Below, one piece after another: positions 9,386 through 18,616 of a stretch of 64,000 nucleotides of DNA; position 1 is the first letter of the stretch, and the number at the start of each line of letters is the position of its first letter. The notes below the pieces were generated by a model, which saw only the letters and a program-made list of their open reading frames with translations, was not told the origin of the DNA and did no database searches. The DNA comes from Ehrlichia sp028752135 (GTDB lineage Bacteria > Pseudomonadota > Alphaproteobacteria > Rickettsiales > Anaplasmataceae). The stretch covers positions 682,001-746,000 of the forward strand of contig CP082782.1 of NCBI GenBank assembly GCA_028752135.1, given 5' to 3'. A program made the translations under genes and the position numbers.

Positions 9386-10310
9386 ATGGTAAAGGGTTGG
9401 TATATAAATTAGCGTTTGCTTTATTAACTATAACAATTATTTATGTAGTAAGTATTAATAGCACTATATTGTAAAAAATTTTTAGAATTAGATTTTAGAA
9501 ATATTGTATAGTTGGGAATATTTGTAGGTGGTTGTGTGTTTCTCATTATAGGTGCTATATCACTGATTGTAGTTATACAGCTTAACTTAAGAAGTAAGAA
9601 ATCTCAGTTAAAAGTACTCAAGCTTATGTTGGACAAAATTAATATTAAAAAACTCTCTGTTTAAAATCGGTGAAATTTTCTGAACATGTGGTCAAAATCA
9701 AGCAGAAATGATGAGTATTATAACGAAGACAAGAAAGAATAGCTTTTTTGAAAAGTTGTTAAGTAATGAAGATATACTGAATATTACTCCAGGTTTAAAA
9801 GATATACTGCAAGAATTGCGGAAATTACAAAAAGAGATCGTTAATATTGTAAAAATTATTCTGAATATTTTCTAGAATGCTCTCAAAGACATTAGGAAGC
9901 CTTTGTTAATGATACATTATGAAAAATTTTGTGTAATTTAATAAATGATTTAAAAAAAGTATATGAGTTAAGTAGTCAATTCTATGGAATGCTAAAGGGG
10001 GGGGGGGAGGATTATGTGAATTTTATAACAAAATAATAGTTCAAGTTCTCATTTTAAGTTTCCTATAATAAAGGATTTTGTTACTAAATTAGAAGATTAT
10101 ATTAGTTATAGTGCTATTAGTTCTGTATTGGATATATGGGGTAATTATATATAAATAGTATTAATCTTATTACTGAATTAAAGGATATTGAAATTAAGAA
10201 AAATTATATCATGCTTGAAATTCAAGAACTGAAAAAGAATTATACAATTGTTTTTACTACTGTTGATCTGATGTTTTGTAATAGATATATTGCATACTGT
10301 AGATATTAAG
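9386..10310 (+). pseudogene. Heavily degraded family A gene
   Basis: An ATG at 9386 is followed by fragments in several frames. KLAFALLTITIIYVVSIN corresponds to the first membrane segment of the next gene (LIIMTLSLAVIYVAV). FFEKLLSNEDILNITPGLK and then DILQELRKLQKE, near 9750-9830, is the PDLK region. DFVTKLEDYISYSAISS, near 10075-10125, is the C-terminal coil. Stops and shifts between them rule out a product. It contains the 11-G run described separately. Confidence 0.7.
9997..10007 (+). repeat. Run of 11 consecutive G
   Basis: Eleven G in a row, flanked by GCTAAA and AGGATT, inside a degraded family A gene. No other G or C run of similar length occurs in the window, which is strongly AT-rich. 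Such tracts are classic slippage sites. Confidence 0.9.
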
Positions 10311-10414
10311 TATTGTGTTTATTTAACTTAAAATGTAAGCAAACGTATTATGATCTGCTAAGATTGTAATCAAAAATAATAAAATATAGTATATATAGTT
10401 ATGTGGTAATTGAT

Positions 10415-10525
10415 CTATTTTTACTTTTGAATATCAATAAATTATTTAGATTATTAAGGAAGTTACATAGAGATTGGATTATTGCAAATACTATGATTTA
10501 ATCATTTTTTCTGAGTTCTATGGGG
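10415..10525 (+). repeat. Conserved family A upstream block, copy 5
   Basis: Well-conserved copy: TATCAATAAATTATTTAGAT, TATTAAGGAAGTTACATAGA, then ATTGCAAATACTATGATTTA and a T-rich end. The gap 10311-10639 also carries a TATAAT -10 at 10601-10606, 34 bp before the start codon at 10640. Confidence 0.7.
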
Positions 10526-10639
10526 ATATTAATAAATATTAAATAATATTCACTGGTGAAGTTATTTATTAAAATTATTATTATTATTTTAGATATATTA
10601 TATAATTAATTAGTTAGTTAATTATATAAGTAATAATTT

Positions 10640-11500
10640 ATGAAAAGAGAAACAGCGAATATGCTGATAATAATGACGTTATCGTTAGCAGTTATTTATG
10701 TAGCAGTATATTATAAAAAATTTTTAGAATTGAATCTTAGTGATTTTGAACAGATTGGAAAGCTTGCAGCTTTTCCTTGTGTATGTTTTATTGCATGTTT
10801 GGTATTTTTATGTTTAGGAGGTCGTGGTCTAGATTATAAATTAAAGAGAATATTTTCTGAAAAGATTAAATTGGCTGGAGAGATAAATTCGTTTAGTAAG
10901 AGGATACATGATCTTTATGTTCTTGCTATGAAAGAAAAAGATTCTTTGGTAGATATAGAGAACTATGAGTTATTCAATTATGAAGGTGTATATTGTGACA
11001 GGCTATGTGATTTGTTAGTAGGCTTTGTTGAGTTACGGAATCTGTGTTTTAAAAAGTTTGAAAAGTGTAAAGAATGTTTATTAAATGATGTCAAAAAAGT
11101 ACAGCAAGAATATTTAGCAAAGAATGGTATGTTTGATCATGATTATTTTTCTAATTTTGAAGAAGAAAAGGAAGAAGATATTGACTTATTAATTAAAGAT
11201 TTAAAAAGTGCAATTAATAAAATGAATACAATCTTCTTCAAAGTAAACTTGTTAAAGTTCTTTGTAATGGTGAGGGGAGAAAAAGCTTTTGTTACTGAGT
11301 TGGAACAATACAGTATGAGTTTTGATCGTTTTAAAATAATCAATAAGTCTTTTTTAGATATTATAGAATCTTACAAGTCTAGTGTTAATAAATTGAAACA
11401 TTGTGTATCAAAAGAAGACGCTATTTTAGATAAGAAGAATAAAAGAGAAAGTATGATAGTTGATGATAGTAGTTCTGTTGATACGGGTATGGAGCGATAA
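10640..11500 (+). CDS. Family A membrane-hairpin coiled-coil protein
   Basis: 286 residues beginning MKRETANML. Hydrophobic segments at about 8-26 and 42-60 flank YYKKFLELNLSDFEQ, the loop type shared by the next several genes. A short GGRGLDYKLKRI segment after the second membrane helix leads into the coil. The PDLK motif has decayed to LCDLLVGFVELRNLCFKKF. The C-terminus keeps LKHCVSKEDAIL near residue 255. First of a sub-branch (10640, 11844, 13050, 14281, relic 15498) with the same hairpin. Function unknown. Confidence 0.85.
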   Translation: MKRETANMLIIMTLSLAVIYVAVYYKKFLELNLSDFEQIGKLAAFPCVCFIACLVFLCLGGRGLDYKLKRIFSEKIKLAGEINSFSKRIHDLYVLAMKEKDSLVDIENYELFNYEGVYCDRLCDLLVGFVELRNLCFKKFEKCKECLLNDVKKVQQEYLAKNGMFDHDYFSNFEEEKEEDIDLLIKDLKSAINKMNTIFFKVNLLKFFVMVRGEKAFVTELEQYSMSFDRFKIINKSFLDIIESYKSSVNKLKHCVSKEDAILDKKNKRESMIVDDSSSVDTGMER

Positions 11501-11629
11501 TTGTGCTATTGTATAATTTACTTGTATAAGTCTAATATTTTTTAATTTTAGGGGTGGAAGCATTTTATAATGTATATAACTATGTGCTACATAATGTAAA
11601 GATTTAGTAGTTAAATTGTTAATTTTCTT

Positions 11630-11730
11630 AATTTCTGACTTTTAAAGATCAATAAATTATTCAGATTATTGAGCAAATTAAATAGAGTATAGTATTATAA
11701 GTACTGTAATTTTAGTTCTTTTATATAAGT
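11630..11730 (+). repeat. Conserved family A upstream block, copy 6
   Basis: One of the best copies: TTTAAAGATCAATAAATTAT, TCAGATTATTGAGCAAATTA, then AGTATTATAAGTACTGTAAT. At 11569-11605 the gap 11501-11843 also carries a segment with TATGTGCTACATA, a 5-bp stem with 3-nt loop, shared with 12786-12825. Confidence 0.7.
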
Positions 11731-11801
11731 TCTATAGAAATATTAATAAGTATTAAATAATATTTACTAGTAAAATTATTTATTAAATTTTTTTAGATAT
11801 G

Positions 11802-11810
11802 TGATATAAT
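11802..11810 (+). promoter_or_regulatory. Extended -10 promoter element TGATATAAT
   Basis: Perfect TATAAT (11805-11810) preceded by TG at the extended -10 position, 33 bp before the ATG at 11844. The -35 region is poor, as is usual with an extended -10. The same sequence at the same distance precedes the gene at 13050. Confidence 0.55.
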
Positions 11811-11843
11811 TAACTAATTAGTTAATAATATAAGTAATAATTT

Positions 11844-12680
11844 ATGAACAGAAAAATAGCGAATGCACTGGTAGTAATGACGTTATTATTAGCAGTCGTT
11901 TATATAGCAGTATATTATAAAAAATTTTTACAATTGAATCTTGATGATATAGAACAGATAGCAAAGTTTGCAGTTGTTCCTTGTATATGTTTTTTTGCAT
12001 GTTTGGTGTTTTTATTTTTAGGTAGTCGTGATTTAGACTATAAGTTAAAAAAAATATCTTCTAAAATATGTAAGATAAATGCAGAAATAGAAAATCGTAG
12101 AAAGCAATCAGAGGAAATTTATGACTTGATTAGTAAAAAATGCGAAACTAAAGAGAATGCAATCCCAGTTCTTATGGATAGTGCAAATAAGTTTAATACT
12201 TCTAAAGAGTTATTAAAATCAGTGAAAGACTTGTCTTTACATTTGAAAGATTTGACTATGCATTGTTGTGATAGTACTAAGTATTTTGTAGGAACAGAGG
12301 AGGAAAATATAGGACAACAACAAAGTATTGATAAAACAATTAAAGAAATAGATGATGTTATGGCTAAAATCGATTGTACTATCAACCAAATAAAAGCTGA
12401 AATACCACATCTAAGACAGCAAAATAACACACAAAATTTTATTGATCAATTAGAAAAATATATAGATTGTGATGATATTAAATCTTTAAATAGTAATTTA
12501 AAGAGTATTTTGCTATGTTATAGGTCTGATCTTGATAAATTAAAAAGCTATAAAGTAGAAGAAAATGCTCTTATAGCTGAGAAGGATAAGAAAAGTAAAA
12601 AAAAGAGTGATATAAAAACTTGTTTAGAGAATGCTACTACTAATGGTAGTTACCATACTATTACAGATTGTGATCTATAA
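11844..12680 (+). CDS. Family A membrane-hairpin coiled-coil protein
   Basis: 278 residues beginning MNRKIANAL. The hairpin is nearly the same as in the previous gene (YYKKFLQLNLDDIEQ loop; membrane segments about 8-26 and 42-60; then GSRDLDYKLKKI). The coil body differs more: residues 70-260 are Lys/Asn/Glu-rich with SKELLKSVKDLSLHLKDL near 126 and LKSYKVEENAL near 232. Tail Asn/Thr-rich. The contrast of conserved hairpin and divergent coil is strong here. Confidence 0.85.
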   Translation: MNRKIANALVVMTLLLAVVYIAVYYKKFLQLNLDDIEQIAKFAVVPCICFFACLVFLFLGSRDLDYKLKKISSKICKINAEIENRRKQSEEIYDLISKKCETKENAIPVLMDSANKFNTSKELLKSVKDLSLHLKDLTMHCCDSTKYFVGTEEENIGQQQSIDKTIKEIDDVMAKIDCTINQIKAEIPHLRQQNNTQNFIDQLEKYIDCDDIKSLNSNLKSILLCYRSDLDKLKSYKVEENALIAEKDKKSKKKSDIKTCLENATTNGSYHTITDCDL

Positions 12681-12829
12681 ATGTTATTGTAATTTTTTAT
12701 AGTGCCTATCCTTATTAAGTAGCAAACTAATATTATTTAGTTAAAGTAAATATTTTAAATAAAAAATAATCGAACTATAGCATAGTATATGTAATTATGT
12801 GCTACATAGTATAAAGTTTTAGTATATTA

Positions 12830-12930
12830 TAAGTTTTTAGCTTTGGATATTAATAAACTACTCAGATTATGAGACAATTGTATAGAGATATAGTATTACA
12901 AATGCTTTGCTTTTAGTTCTTTTTTCTATA
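12830..12930 (+). repeat. Conserved family A upstream block, copy 7
   Basis: TATTAATAAACTACTCAGAT, TATGAGACAATTGTATAGAG, ATATAGTATTACAAATGCTT, then TTTAGTTCTTTTTTC. From here to the start codon the DNA is almost identical to 14070-14280. The gap 12681-13049 holds the TATGTGCTACATA segment at 12786-12825 as well. Confidence 0.75.
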
Positions 12931-13006
12931 AATAGATCAATAAATATTAAATTATATTTTTTTACTAAATTATTTATTAATATTAATTTATTTTTTATAA
13001 AATGTG

Positions 13007-13015
13007 TGATATAAT
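13007..13015 (+). promoter_or_regulatory. Extended -10 promoter element TGATATAAT
   Basis: TATAAT 13010-13015 with upstream TG, about 34 bp before the ATG at 13050. The corresponding base in the duplicated gene's promoter is changed (see 14238-14246). Confidence 0.55.
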
Positions 13016-13049
13016 TGATTAACTAATTTAATTAATATATGTAGTGATT

Positions 13050-13937
13050 ATGGAAAAGAATAGAGCAAGAAAATATACATTAGCTTCAATGTTTATAGGA
13101 ATAGTTTATGTGGCAGCAGTACTGACATTATATTATCAAGGAATTTTAAAATTGGATTTTGGTAATGTTAAACAGATAGGATTGCTTATGATATTGCCTA
13201 GTTTGTGCCTTATTGCATGTTTTACGTTTTTATGTTTAGGTAAGAGTGATTTGAAATCTGAGTTAAAAAAAATATGGACTAAACAACTTAAGCATATATT
13301 AGACGGACAAGTTGTAAATATTATGTTTCCGTTGTATTCTTCTCTTTGTGCAATGTTAAACAGTGACAAAAAGTTACTTGATGATTTGATAAAAGACTGT
13401 GGTATTTCTGAACTATCAAAACTGTCAGAGCTGCTTCAGGAATTATCTGAATTACAAGAAGAACGTGGTGTTTTGATGAAAAAATATTACATAAATTGTG
13501 TAAGAAAATTCGGAGAACGAGAAAAGGAATATATAGGGAAGCATGATTGCTATATGCTTCATGATGCAACGTTAGATGATGAATTTAAAGATGAAGACCT
13601 AAGCAAAATTAAATACTATGAAAAATCGCCTGATATTGATAATAAAATCTCTAAAACTGTTAGTGATATAAAAAATGAAATGCGTAATCTAAGGAAACAA
13701 CCTGACAAAAAAGAGTTAGTTGATAAATTGGACGAATGTATTGTAGATTCTTATGGATTAACATTAGTTTTCAAGGAAATGAATGGTGCTATAAAAAGAG
13801 AAAATGCTAGGTTAAATGTATTAAAAAAGTATGCATCGCAAAAGACTATGCTTCTAGAAGCAGCAGAAGAAAAATGGAAAAAACTTGCTAGTCCTACTAT
13901 TAGTGGTAGTGGTCCTGAACAACAACAACACGTATAG
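13050..13937 (+). CDS. Family A membrane-hairpin coiled-coil protein, older half of a recent duplication
   Basis: 295 residues from ATG 13050 (MEKNRARKYTL); an in-frame GTG at 13044 is possible but the ATG matches the family pattern. Membrane segments at about 10-29 and 45-63 surround YYQGILKLDFGNVKQ. The coil carries LSELLQELSELQEERGVL near 130 and a C-terminal LNVLKKYASQKTMLL. The tail ends …GSGPEQQQHV. The neighbouring gene at 14281 is a close duplicate, flanks included. A perfect 10-bp hairpin follows 30 bp after the stop. Confidence 0.87.
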   Translation: MEKNRARKYTLASMFIGIVYVAAVLTLYYQGILKLDFGNVKQIGLLMILPSLCLIACFTFLCLGKSDLKSELKKIWTKQLKHILDGQVVNIMFPLYSSLCAMLNSDKKLLDDLIKDCGISELSKLSELLQELSELQEERGVLMKKYYINCVRKFGEREKEYIGKHDCYMLHDATLDDEFKDEDLSKIKYYEKSPDIDNKISKTVSDIKNEMRNLRKQPDKKELVDKLDECIVDSYGLTLVFKEMNGAIKRENARLNVLKKYASQKTMLLEAAEEKWKKLASPTISGSGPEQQQHV

Positions 13938-13968
13938 TTATATTATAGGATAGTTAATAAAGTAAAAC

Positions 13969-14001
13969 GTTGTTATCTTTAATTAGATAACAACATTTTA
14001 T
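13969..14001 (+). terminator. Candidate intrinsic terminator (10-bp perfect stem)
   Basis: GTTGTTATCT (13969-13978), loop TTAATT, AGATAACAAC (13985-13994), then ATTTTAT. It starts 32 bp after the stop at 13937. The T run is short and the stem AT-rich, but the identical hairpin is kept after the duplicate gene. Confidence 0.6.
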
Positions 14002-14069
14002 AACACAAATATATCTTGCTAAGATTATAAGAAAATATAGGACTATAATTATAATATGTCACTTTTTTT

Positions 14070-14160
14070 CCTTTAACGGGCAGTGAACTATTCAGATTAT
14101 GAGACAATTGTATAGAGATATAGTATTACAAATGCTTTGCTTTTAGTTCTTTTTTCTATA
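14070..14160 (+). repeat. Conserved family A upstream block, copy 8 (near-identical to copy 7)
   Basis: From ATTCAGATTATGAGACAATT on, this is almost base-for-base the same as copy 7, and identity continues to the next start codon apart from one extra A and single substitutions. This marks the recent tandem duplication. Confidence 0.75.
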
Positions 14161-14237
14161 AATAGATCAATAAATATTAAATTATATTTTTTTAACTAAA
14201 TTATTTATTAATATTAATTTATTTTTTATAAAATGTG

Positions 14238-14246
14238 CGATATAAT
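14238..14246 (+). promoter_or_regulatory. -10 element with altered extension (CGATATAAT)
   Basis: TATAAT 14241-14246 is kept, but the TG of the extended -10 seen at 13007 is CG here. If the extended motif matters, the duplicate may be transcribed differently. Inference from a single base. Confidence 0.45.
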
Positions 14247-14280
14247 TGATTAACTAATTTAATTAATATATGTAGTGATT

Positions 14281-15153
14281 ATGGAAAAGAATAGAGCAAG
14301 AAAATATACATTAGCTTCAATGTTTATAGGAATAGTTTATGTGGCAGCAGTACTGACACTATATTATCAAGGAATTTTAAAATTGGATTTTGGTAATGTT
14401 AAACAGATAGGATTACTTATGATATTGCCTAGTTTGTGCCTTATTGCATGTTTTACGTTTTTATCTTTAGGTAGTCGTGATTTAGATTATAAGTTAAAAA
14501 AAATATGGACTAAACAACTTAAGTATATATTAGACGGACAAGTTGTAAGTGTTATGTCTACGTTATATTCTTCTCTTGGTGCAATGTTAGAAAGTGACAA
14601 AGAGTTACTTACTGATTCAATAGACGACTGTGATATTTCTAACCTATCAAAACTGTCAGAGCTGCTTAAGAAATTGTCTAAATTACGAGAAGAACGTGGT
14701 GTTTTAATGAAAAAATATTACATAAATTGTGGAAGAAAGTTTGAAGAACGAGAAAAGGAGTATATAAAGGATCATGATTGCTATATGCTTTACGCTGAAC
14801 CGTTATTAGATGATGAATTTGAAAGTGAAGACCTAAGCAAAATTAACTACCATGAAGAATTGCCTGATATTGATAATAAAATCTCTAAAATTGTTAGTGA
14901 TATAAAAAATGAAATGCGTAATCTAAAGAAACAACCTGACAAAAAAGAGTTAGTTGATAAAGAGTTAGTTGATAAATTGAACAAATGTATTGTAGATTCT
15001 TATGGATTAACATTAGTTCTCAAGGAATTTGATGGTGCTGTGAAAAGAGAAAATGCTAGGTTAAATGTATTAAAAAAGTATGCATCGCAAAAGACTATGC
15101 TTCTAAAAGCAGCAGAAAAAAACAGAAAAAACTTGATAGTCCTAAGGTTATGA
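14281..15153 (+). CDS. Family A protein, recent duplicate with frameshifted C-terminus
   Basis: 290 residues from ATG 14281, near-identical to the gene at 13050 in the hairpin, with scattered changes in the coil. A 15-bp tandem duplication (GAGTTAGTTGATAAA twice, near 14947-14976) adds ELVDK. Near 15118-15131 an A-run indel shifts the frame, so the protein ends …NLIVLRL at 15153. In the original frame the DNA still reads LDSPKVMSSGPGRQPTV to TAG 15183-15185, matching the tail of the sister gene. The body is otherwise intact, so a product with an altered tail is likely. Confidence 0.82.
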   Translation: MEKNRARKYTLASMFIGIVYVAAVLTLYYQGILKLDFGNVKQIGLLMILPSLCLIACFTFLSLGSRDLDYKLKKIWTKQLKYILDGQVVSVMSTLYSSLGAMLESDKELLTDSIDDCDISNLSKLSELLKKLSKLREERGVLMKKYYINCGRKFEEREKEYIKDHDCYMLYAEPLLDDEFESEDLSKINYHEELPDIDNKISKIVSDIKNEMRNLKKQPDKKELVDKELVDKLNKCIVDSYGLTLVLKEFDGAVKRENARLNVLKKYASQKTMLLKAAEKNRKNLIVLRL

Positions 15154-15216
15154 GTAGTGGTCCTGGACGACAACCAACCGTATAGTTATGTTGTAGGATA
15201 GTTAATAAAGTAAAAC

Positions 15217-15250
15217 GTTGTTATCTTTAATTAGATAACAACATTTTATT
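15217..15250 (+). terminator. Candidate intrinsic terminator, duplicate copy
   Basis: Same 10-bp stem as at 13969: GTTGTTATCT (15217-15226), loop TTAATT, AGATAACAAC (15233-15242), then ATTTTATT. It follows the restored stop at 15185 by 31 bp, the same spacing as in the sister gene, which supports 15185 as the ancestral gene end. Confidence 0.6.
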
Positions 15251-15310
15251 ACACAAATATATCTTGCTAATATAGCGAAAAATATAGGACATATACTAAT
15301 AAATGTAGCT

Positions 15311-15390
15311 TTTTGCCTTAACTGTCAGTAGACTATTTAGATTATTAGGCAATTGCATGGAGTATTACAAATGCTGTGCTTTTACTTTTT
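15311..15390 (+). repeat. Conserved family A upstream block, copy 9
   Basis: Slightly eroded copy (ACTATTTAGATTATTAGGCA, ATTGCATGGAGTATTACAAA) before the relic at 15498. The rest of 15186-15497 holds the hairpin at 15217 and AT-rich DNA. Confidence 0.6.
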
Positions 15391-15497
15391 TTATTCTATA
15401 CATTAATAAGTATTACTGGTTGTGTTATTTATTAGAATTAATTTATTTTTATTAAATATGTAATGTAAATGCAATTAATTAATATGTGTAATAATTT

Positions 15498-15832
15498 GTG
15501 GAAAAGAATAAAGCAAGAAGATATGGATTAACTTCTGTGTTTATGGAACTATTTATATAATAAAGGTGCTGACATTATATTATCAGGAAATTTTAAAATT
15601 GAATTTTGCTAATATTGGACAGATAATATTTCTTTAAATGGTTCCTTGTTTATGCATTATTTCATTTCTTACGTTAGTTATATACAAAAAATATAAACAA
15701 AACTTGAAAATTCTGAATGTTACCTATAATGCTGCTGCTGGTATTAGTGCAAGGAAACACCAATGTAAGAATTGTTTTTATTATATGACTGGTTATATTG
15801 TGGAATGGTTAAGTTTTACTGATATGATATAA
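15498..15832 (+). pseudogene. Truncated relic of a third copy of the 13050-type gene
   Basis: Starts with GTG where the sisters have ATG, then EKNKARRYGLTSVFME (sister: EKNRARKYTLASMFIG). Pieces in other frames give VLTLYYQEILKLNFANIGQI and, from 15638, MVPCLCIISFLTLV, which are the hairpin loop and second membrane segment. No coil follows; the fragment ends at TAA near 15832 and the gap to 16011 has only weak shared intergenic sequence. A 64-codon open stretch (15638-15832) is all that remains translatable. Confidence 0.7.
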
Positions 15833-16011
15833 AAAAAGTAGTGATAACATAGTGTATGTCATTATATGCTATATAGTGTGAATCTTTAATATCATAGTTA
15901 AGTTTTATTTAGATATTAATAATTTTATTAATTAGATTATTTATTTTTATTAAAAATTATGATATTATTTAGTAAATAGATTAATTAATATATTAGGTAT
16001 ATAATAATTTT

Positions 16012-16882
16012 ATGAAGATTAATAAAAATAAAACAGATATAATTATGTGTACTTCTCTAGGTATAGTTGTCTGTTGCATGGTAGCGATAGCAGAGAGTGA
16101 TTACATTTTTGAATTTATTTTACCTCATTTAGCAGTATTTTTATCATTATTGGCTGTGTTGAGTTTAATAAGTGTTATATGCTTCTTTTTAGGTAATCTT
16201 GACTTAGATTTTAAATTAAAAGAAATCAGGTCTGAAAAAAATAAGATATTTGAAAATGCAAAATGTGATATAAGAACAATACAAAACAAATGGCAAGATG
16301 TTTATAAAGTGTTAAAAGAGAAAAAAGATATTCTTGATATTTTGCTTTCTCAAGAAAAAGATATTAAATGCTATTCCAGACTTGAAAGATATGTTGCACA
16401 GATTGGAAGAGTTGAATGAAGATTATTATAAAACTTTAAGTGAGAAGTGTAAAATTTTTGTACAGTATCTAGAAGAATGTATGAAAGGTTTTAAAAGTAA
16501 TAATGTCTTTGATGATCAAAAACAGCAACTATACGATTGTAGAATGGCAAGGTTATCTAATAGTTTATTAAGAAAATCTAAGATGATTGATGAAATTACT
16601 AATCAAATGCAAGAGAAAATTAGTATTCTAGAAAAACAAGCTGGCACAGAAGAATTTGTTGCTAATTTGAAAAATTATATGGATTATACTTGTTTTCAAT
16701 TATATGACGAAGATTTGGATTATATAGCAAAAGATTATAAGATAAGTATTGGTAAATTGAGGAATTATGTGTTGAAAGAAGAAGATATTATTAAAAAGCT
16801 TTTCAAAGCAGATAAGAAAGACTCTGTAGCTATTAGTGATGTTTCTGTTCCTTATCAAAGTAATAGTATACATTCATTCTAA
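16012..16882 (+). pseudogene. Family A gene with one frameshift in the coil
   Basis: Two overlapping open parts (16012-16419 and 16334-16882) join near 16362-16368. The first has the hairpin (TM about 10-28 and 42-63, loop YIFEFILPHLAVF) and runs to LLSQEKDI. The second continues LNAIPDLKDMLHRLEELN and ends with LRNYVLKEEDI and a Ser-rich tail. A single +1 or -2 event in GATATTAAATGC explains it. The restored protein would have about 289 residues, close to the 294 of the next gene. A -10-like TATTAT lies at 15963-15968. Confidence 0.78.
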
Positions 16883-16893
16883 CTATATTGTGT

Positions 16894-16938
16894 AATTATA
16901 GTGATATTATAATTTTTTATTATTTTATCACTATAATT
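16894..16938 (+). other. 12-bp perfect inverted repeat after a family A gene
   Basis: AATTATAGTGAT (16894-16905) and ATCACTATAATT (16927-16938) enclose a 21-nt loop containing ATAATTTTTTATTA. Related sequence follows other family A genes (18196-18255, 19525-19585, 35803-35855, 38361-38395). The T run is in the loop, not after the stem, so it is not a standard terminator. Confidence 0.55.
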
Positions 16939-17100
16939 AAGTCTAATAGTCATCTAATTAAAAATATAGACATTTTGTTGGTGATATACTTTTCTAAGAT
17001 TTATATATTTAAATAAATAAAATTATATAAAACACATAATATATGTGTTATGTTATATTATATAATAGTATAAAACATATTAACATTTCTAATCTAATAG

Positions 17101-17210
17101 TTAAGATTTCTTAATTTTAAAGATTAATAAATTGCTCAGATTTATTAAGGAAATTACATAAAAGTTATAGTACGTATTATAAGCGCTGTTCTTTTGGTTT
17201 TTTTATAAAT
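17101..17210 (+). repeat. Conserved family A upstream block, copy 10
   Basis: TTTTAAAGATTAATAAATTG, CTCAGATTTATTAAGGAAAT, TACATAAAAGTTATAGTACG. The 410-bp gap 16883-17292 also holds the hairpin at 16894 and an extended -10-like TGTTATATT at 17246-17254. Confidence 0.7.
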
Positions 17211-17292
17211 TATATATTTAAAATTTATTTATTTTTAAAAAAAATTGTTATATTGTTATTTAAATAATTAGTATATTAAATATGTAATATCT

Positions 17293-18177
17293 ATGAAAAA
17301 TAAGAAGGAAATAGCAAATATAGTGGCAATAATTACTTTATCTGTATTTTGTGTATGTTTATTAGTACCAGTGTTTTTTGGTGAAGTCGTTAAAATAGTT
17401 GTAGATAATCTGCCAGCATATATATCAATAATTTCTTTATTGCTTATTGTGAGTGTTATAAGTGTTATTTTAAGTGATCCTCATCTGGATCATCTAGAAT
17501 TTAACTTAGACGCATCAATACGTCATAGAAGTTGGCTATTAAGTGAAATTATAGAATGTAAAAATGAAATAGTTACAAAACAAAGTAATGCTTATGGAAT
17601 ATTAGAAACAAAACAAGGTGAAATAGAAGATTTGCTTGGTTATGAAGATGTTTTTAATATTACTCCAGACTTGAAAAAAATGTTATCTCAGTTAAAGACT
17701 TTGTATGGAGATTGTAAAGACATTTTTAATGATAAGTGCAAGACTTTTATAGGGTACATAGAACAAAATATAGAAAATTTTAAAAATGATGATTTCTTAA
17801 GTACTTTTGATCAGAGTTTGAAACTGTTAAATTCTAAGTTTGAAAGTTCTGATGAAAAATTATCAATTAAAAACAGTGATATTGGTAAAGTTACTAGTCA
17901 GATAAAAGAGCAAATTAGTATTCTAGAGAAACAAGGTAACAAACAAGAGTTTATTACTAAATTAAAAAGTTGTATAGGTTATACTGATTTTCAATCACAT
18001 AGGCAAAAAGTAGATTCTATAATATCGAGTTCTATGAGTGATGTTAGTCTATTAAAGAATCAGGAATTGAAAATACAGGATCTCATTTACAAGATTACAG
18101 TAATAGAAAATCCTAAAAGTGTTAGTAATGAGCCTAGTATTATTTCTTGTGGGGAAAGTAGTAAGAAGTCGATGTAA
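17293..18177 (+). CDS. Family A membrane-hairpin coiled-coil protein
   Basis: 294 residues beginning MKNKKEIANIV. Membrane segments lie at about 7-27 and 38-59; the loop EVVKIVVDNLPAY differs from the 10640 branch. The coil is a textbook family module: SNAYGILETKQGEI near 98, NITPDLKKMLSQLKTLYG near 122, EQISILEKQGNKQEFI near 210, then LLKNQELKIQDLI and the tail SVSNEPSIISC. The Ser/Pro/Cys tail matches the partial gene at the window start. Confidence 0.87.
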   Translation: MKNKKEIANIVAIITLSVFCVCLLVPVFFGEVVKIVVDNLPAYISIISLLLIVSVISVILSDPHLDHLEFNLDASIRHRSWLLSEIIECKNEIVTKQSNAYGILETKQGEIEDLLGYEDVFNITPDLKKMLSQLKTLYGDCKDIFNDKCKTFIGYIEQNIENFKNDDFLSTFDQSLKLLNSKFESSDEKLSIKNSDIGKVTSQIKEQISILEKQGNKQEFITKLKSCIGYTDFQSHRQKVDSIISSSMSDVSLLKNQELKIQDLIYKITVIENPKSVSNEPSIISCGESSKKSM

Positions 18178-18360
18178 TAGCTATTCCTAAAATTGTGTTG
18201 TATCACTGGCGATGTTATAATTTTTTATTATTTAGCTATAGTTAAGTCTAATGTTCATTTAATTAGGGGTAGGAGCATTTTATTTGTGGTATACTTTTTA
18301 AGATTTATGTATTCAATTAATGAGTTTATATATTATATGTCTTGAATATAAATTAGTTGG

Positions 18361-18460
18361 AATTTTTTACCTTTAAAAATTAATAAACTGCTTAGATTAT
18401 CAATAGGATAATATGAAAGCTATAATATTACAAGTGTTTTGTTTTAGTTCTTTTTTCCTA
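18361..18460 (+). repeat. Conserved family A upstream block, copy 11
   Basis: CTTTAAAAATTAATAAACTG, CTTAGATTATCAATAGGATA, TATAATATTACAAGTGTTTT, then a T-rich end. The gap 18178-18616 also has the downstream hairpin-like block at 18196-18255 and TATAAT at 18575-18580. Confidence 0.7.
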
Positions 18461-18616
18461 AATTCTATATTTAAGATTTATTACACGAGATAAGTAAATA
18501 TTAGGATTCTATTAATATTAAATAATATTTATTAGTTAAATATTAAATTTATTTATTTTAATAAAATATTATTATATAATTAATAAAAAAATTAATATAT
18601 TAAATGTATGATATTT

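Noticed and set aside
12119..12430. Minus-strand open frame of 103 codons
   Set aside because: Antisense shadow of the 11844 gene, with no paralogue and no start signal.
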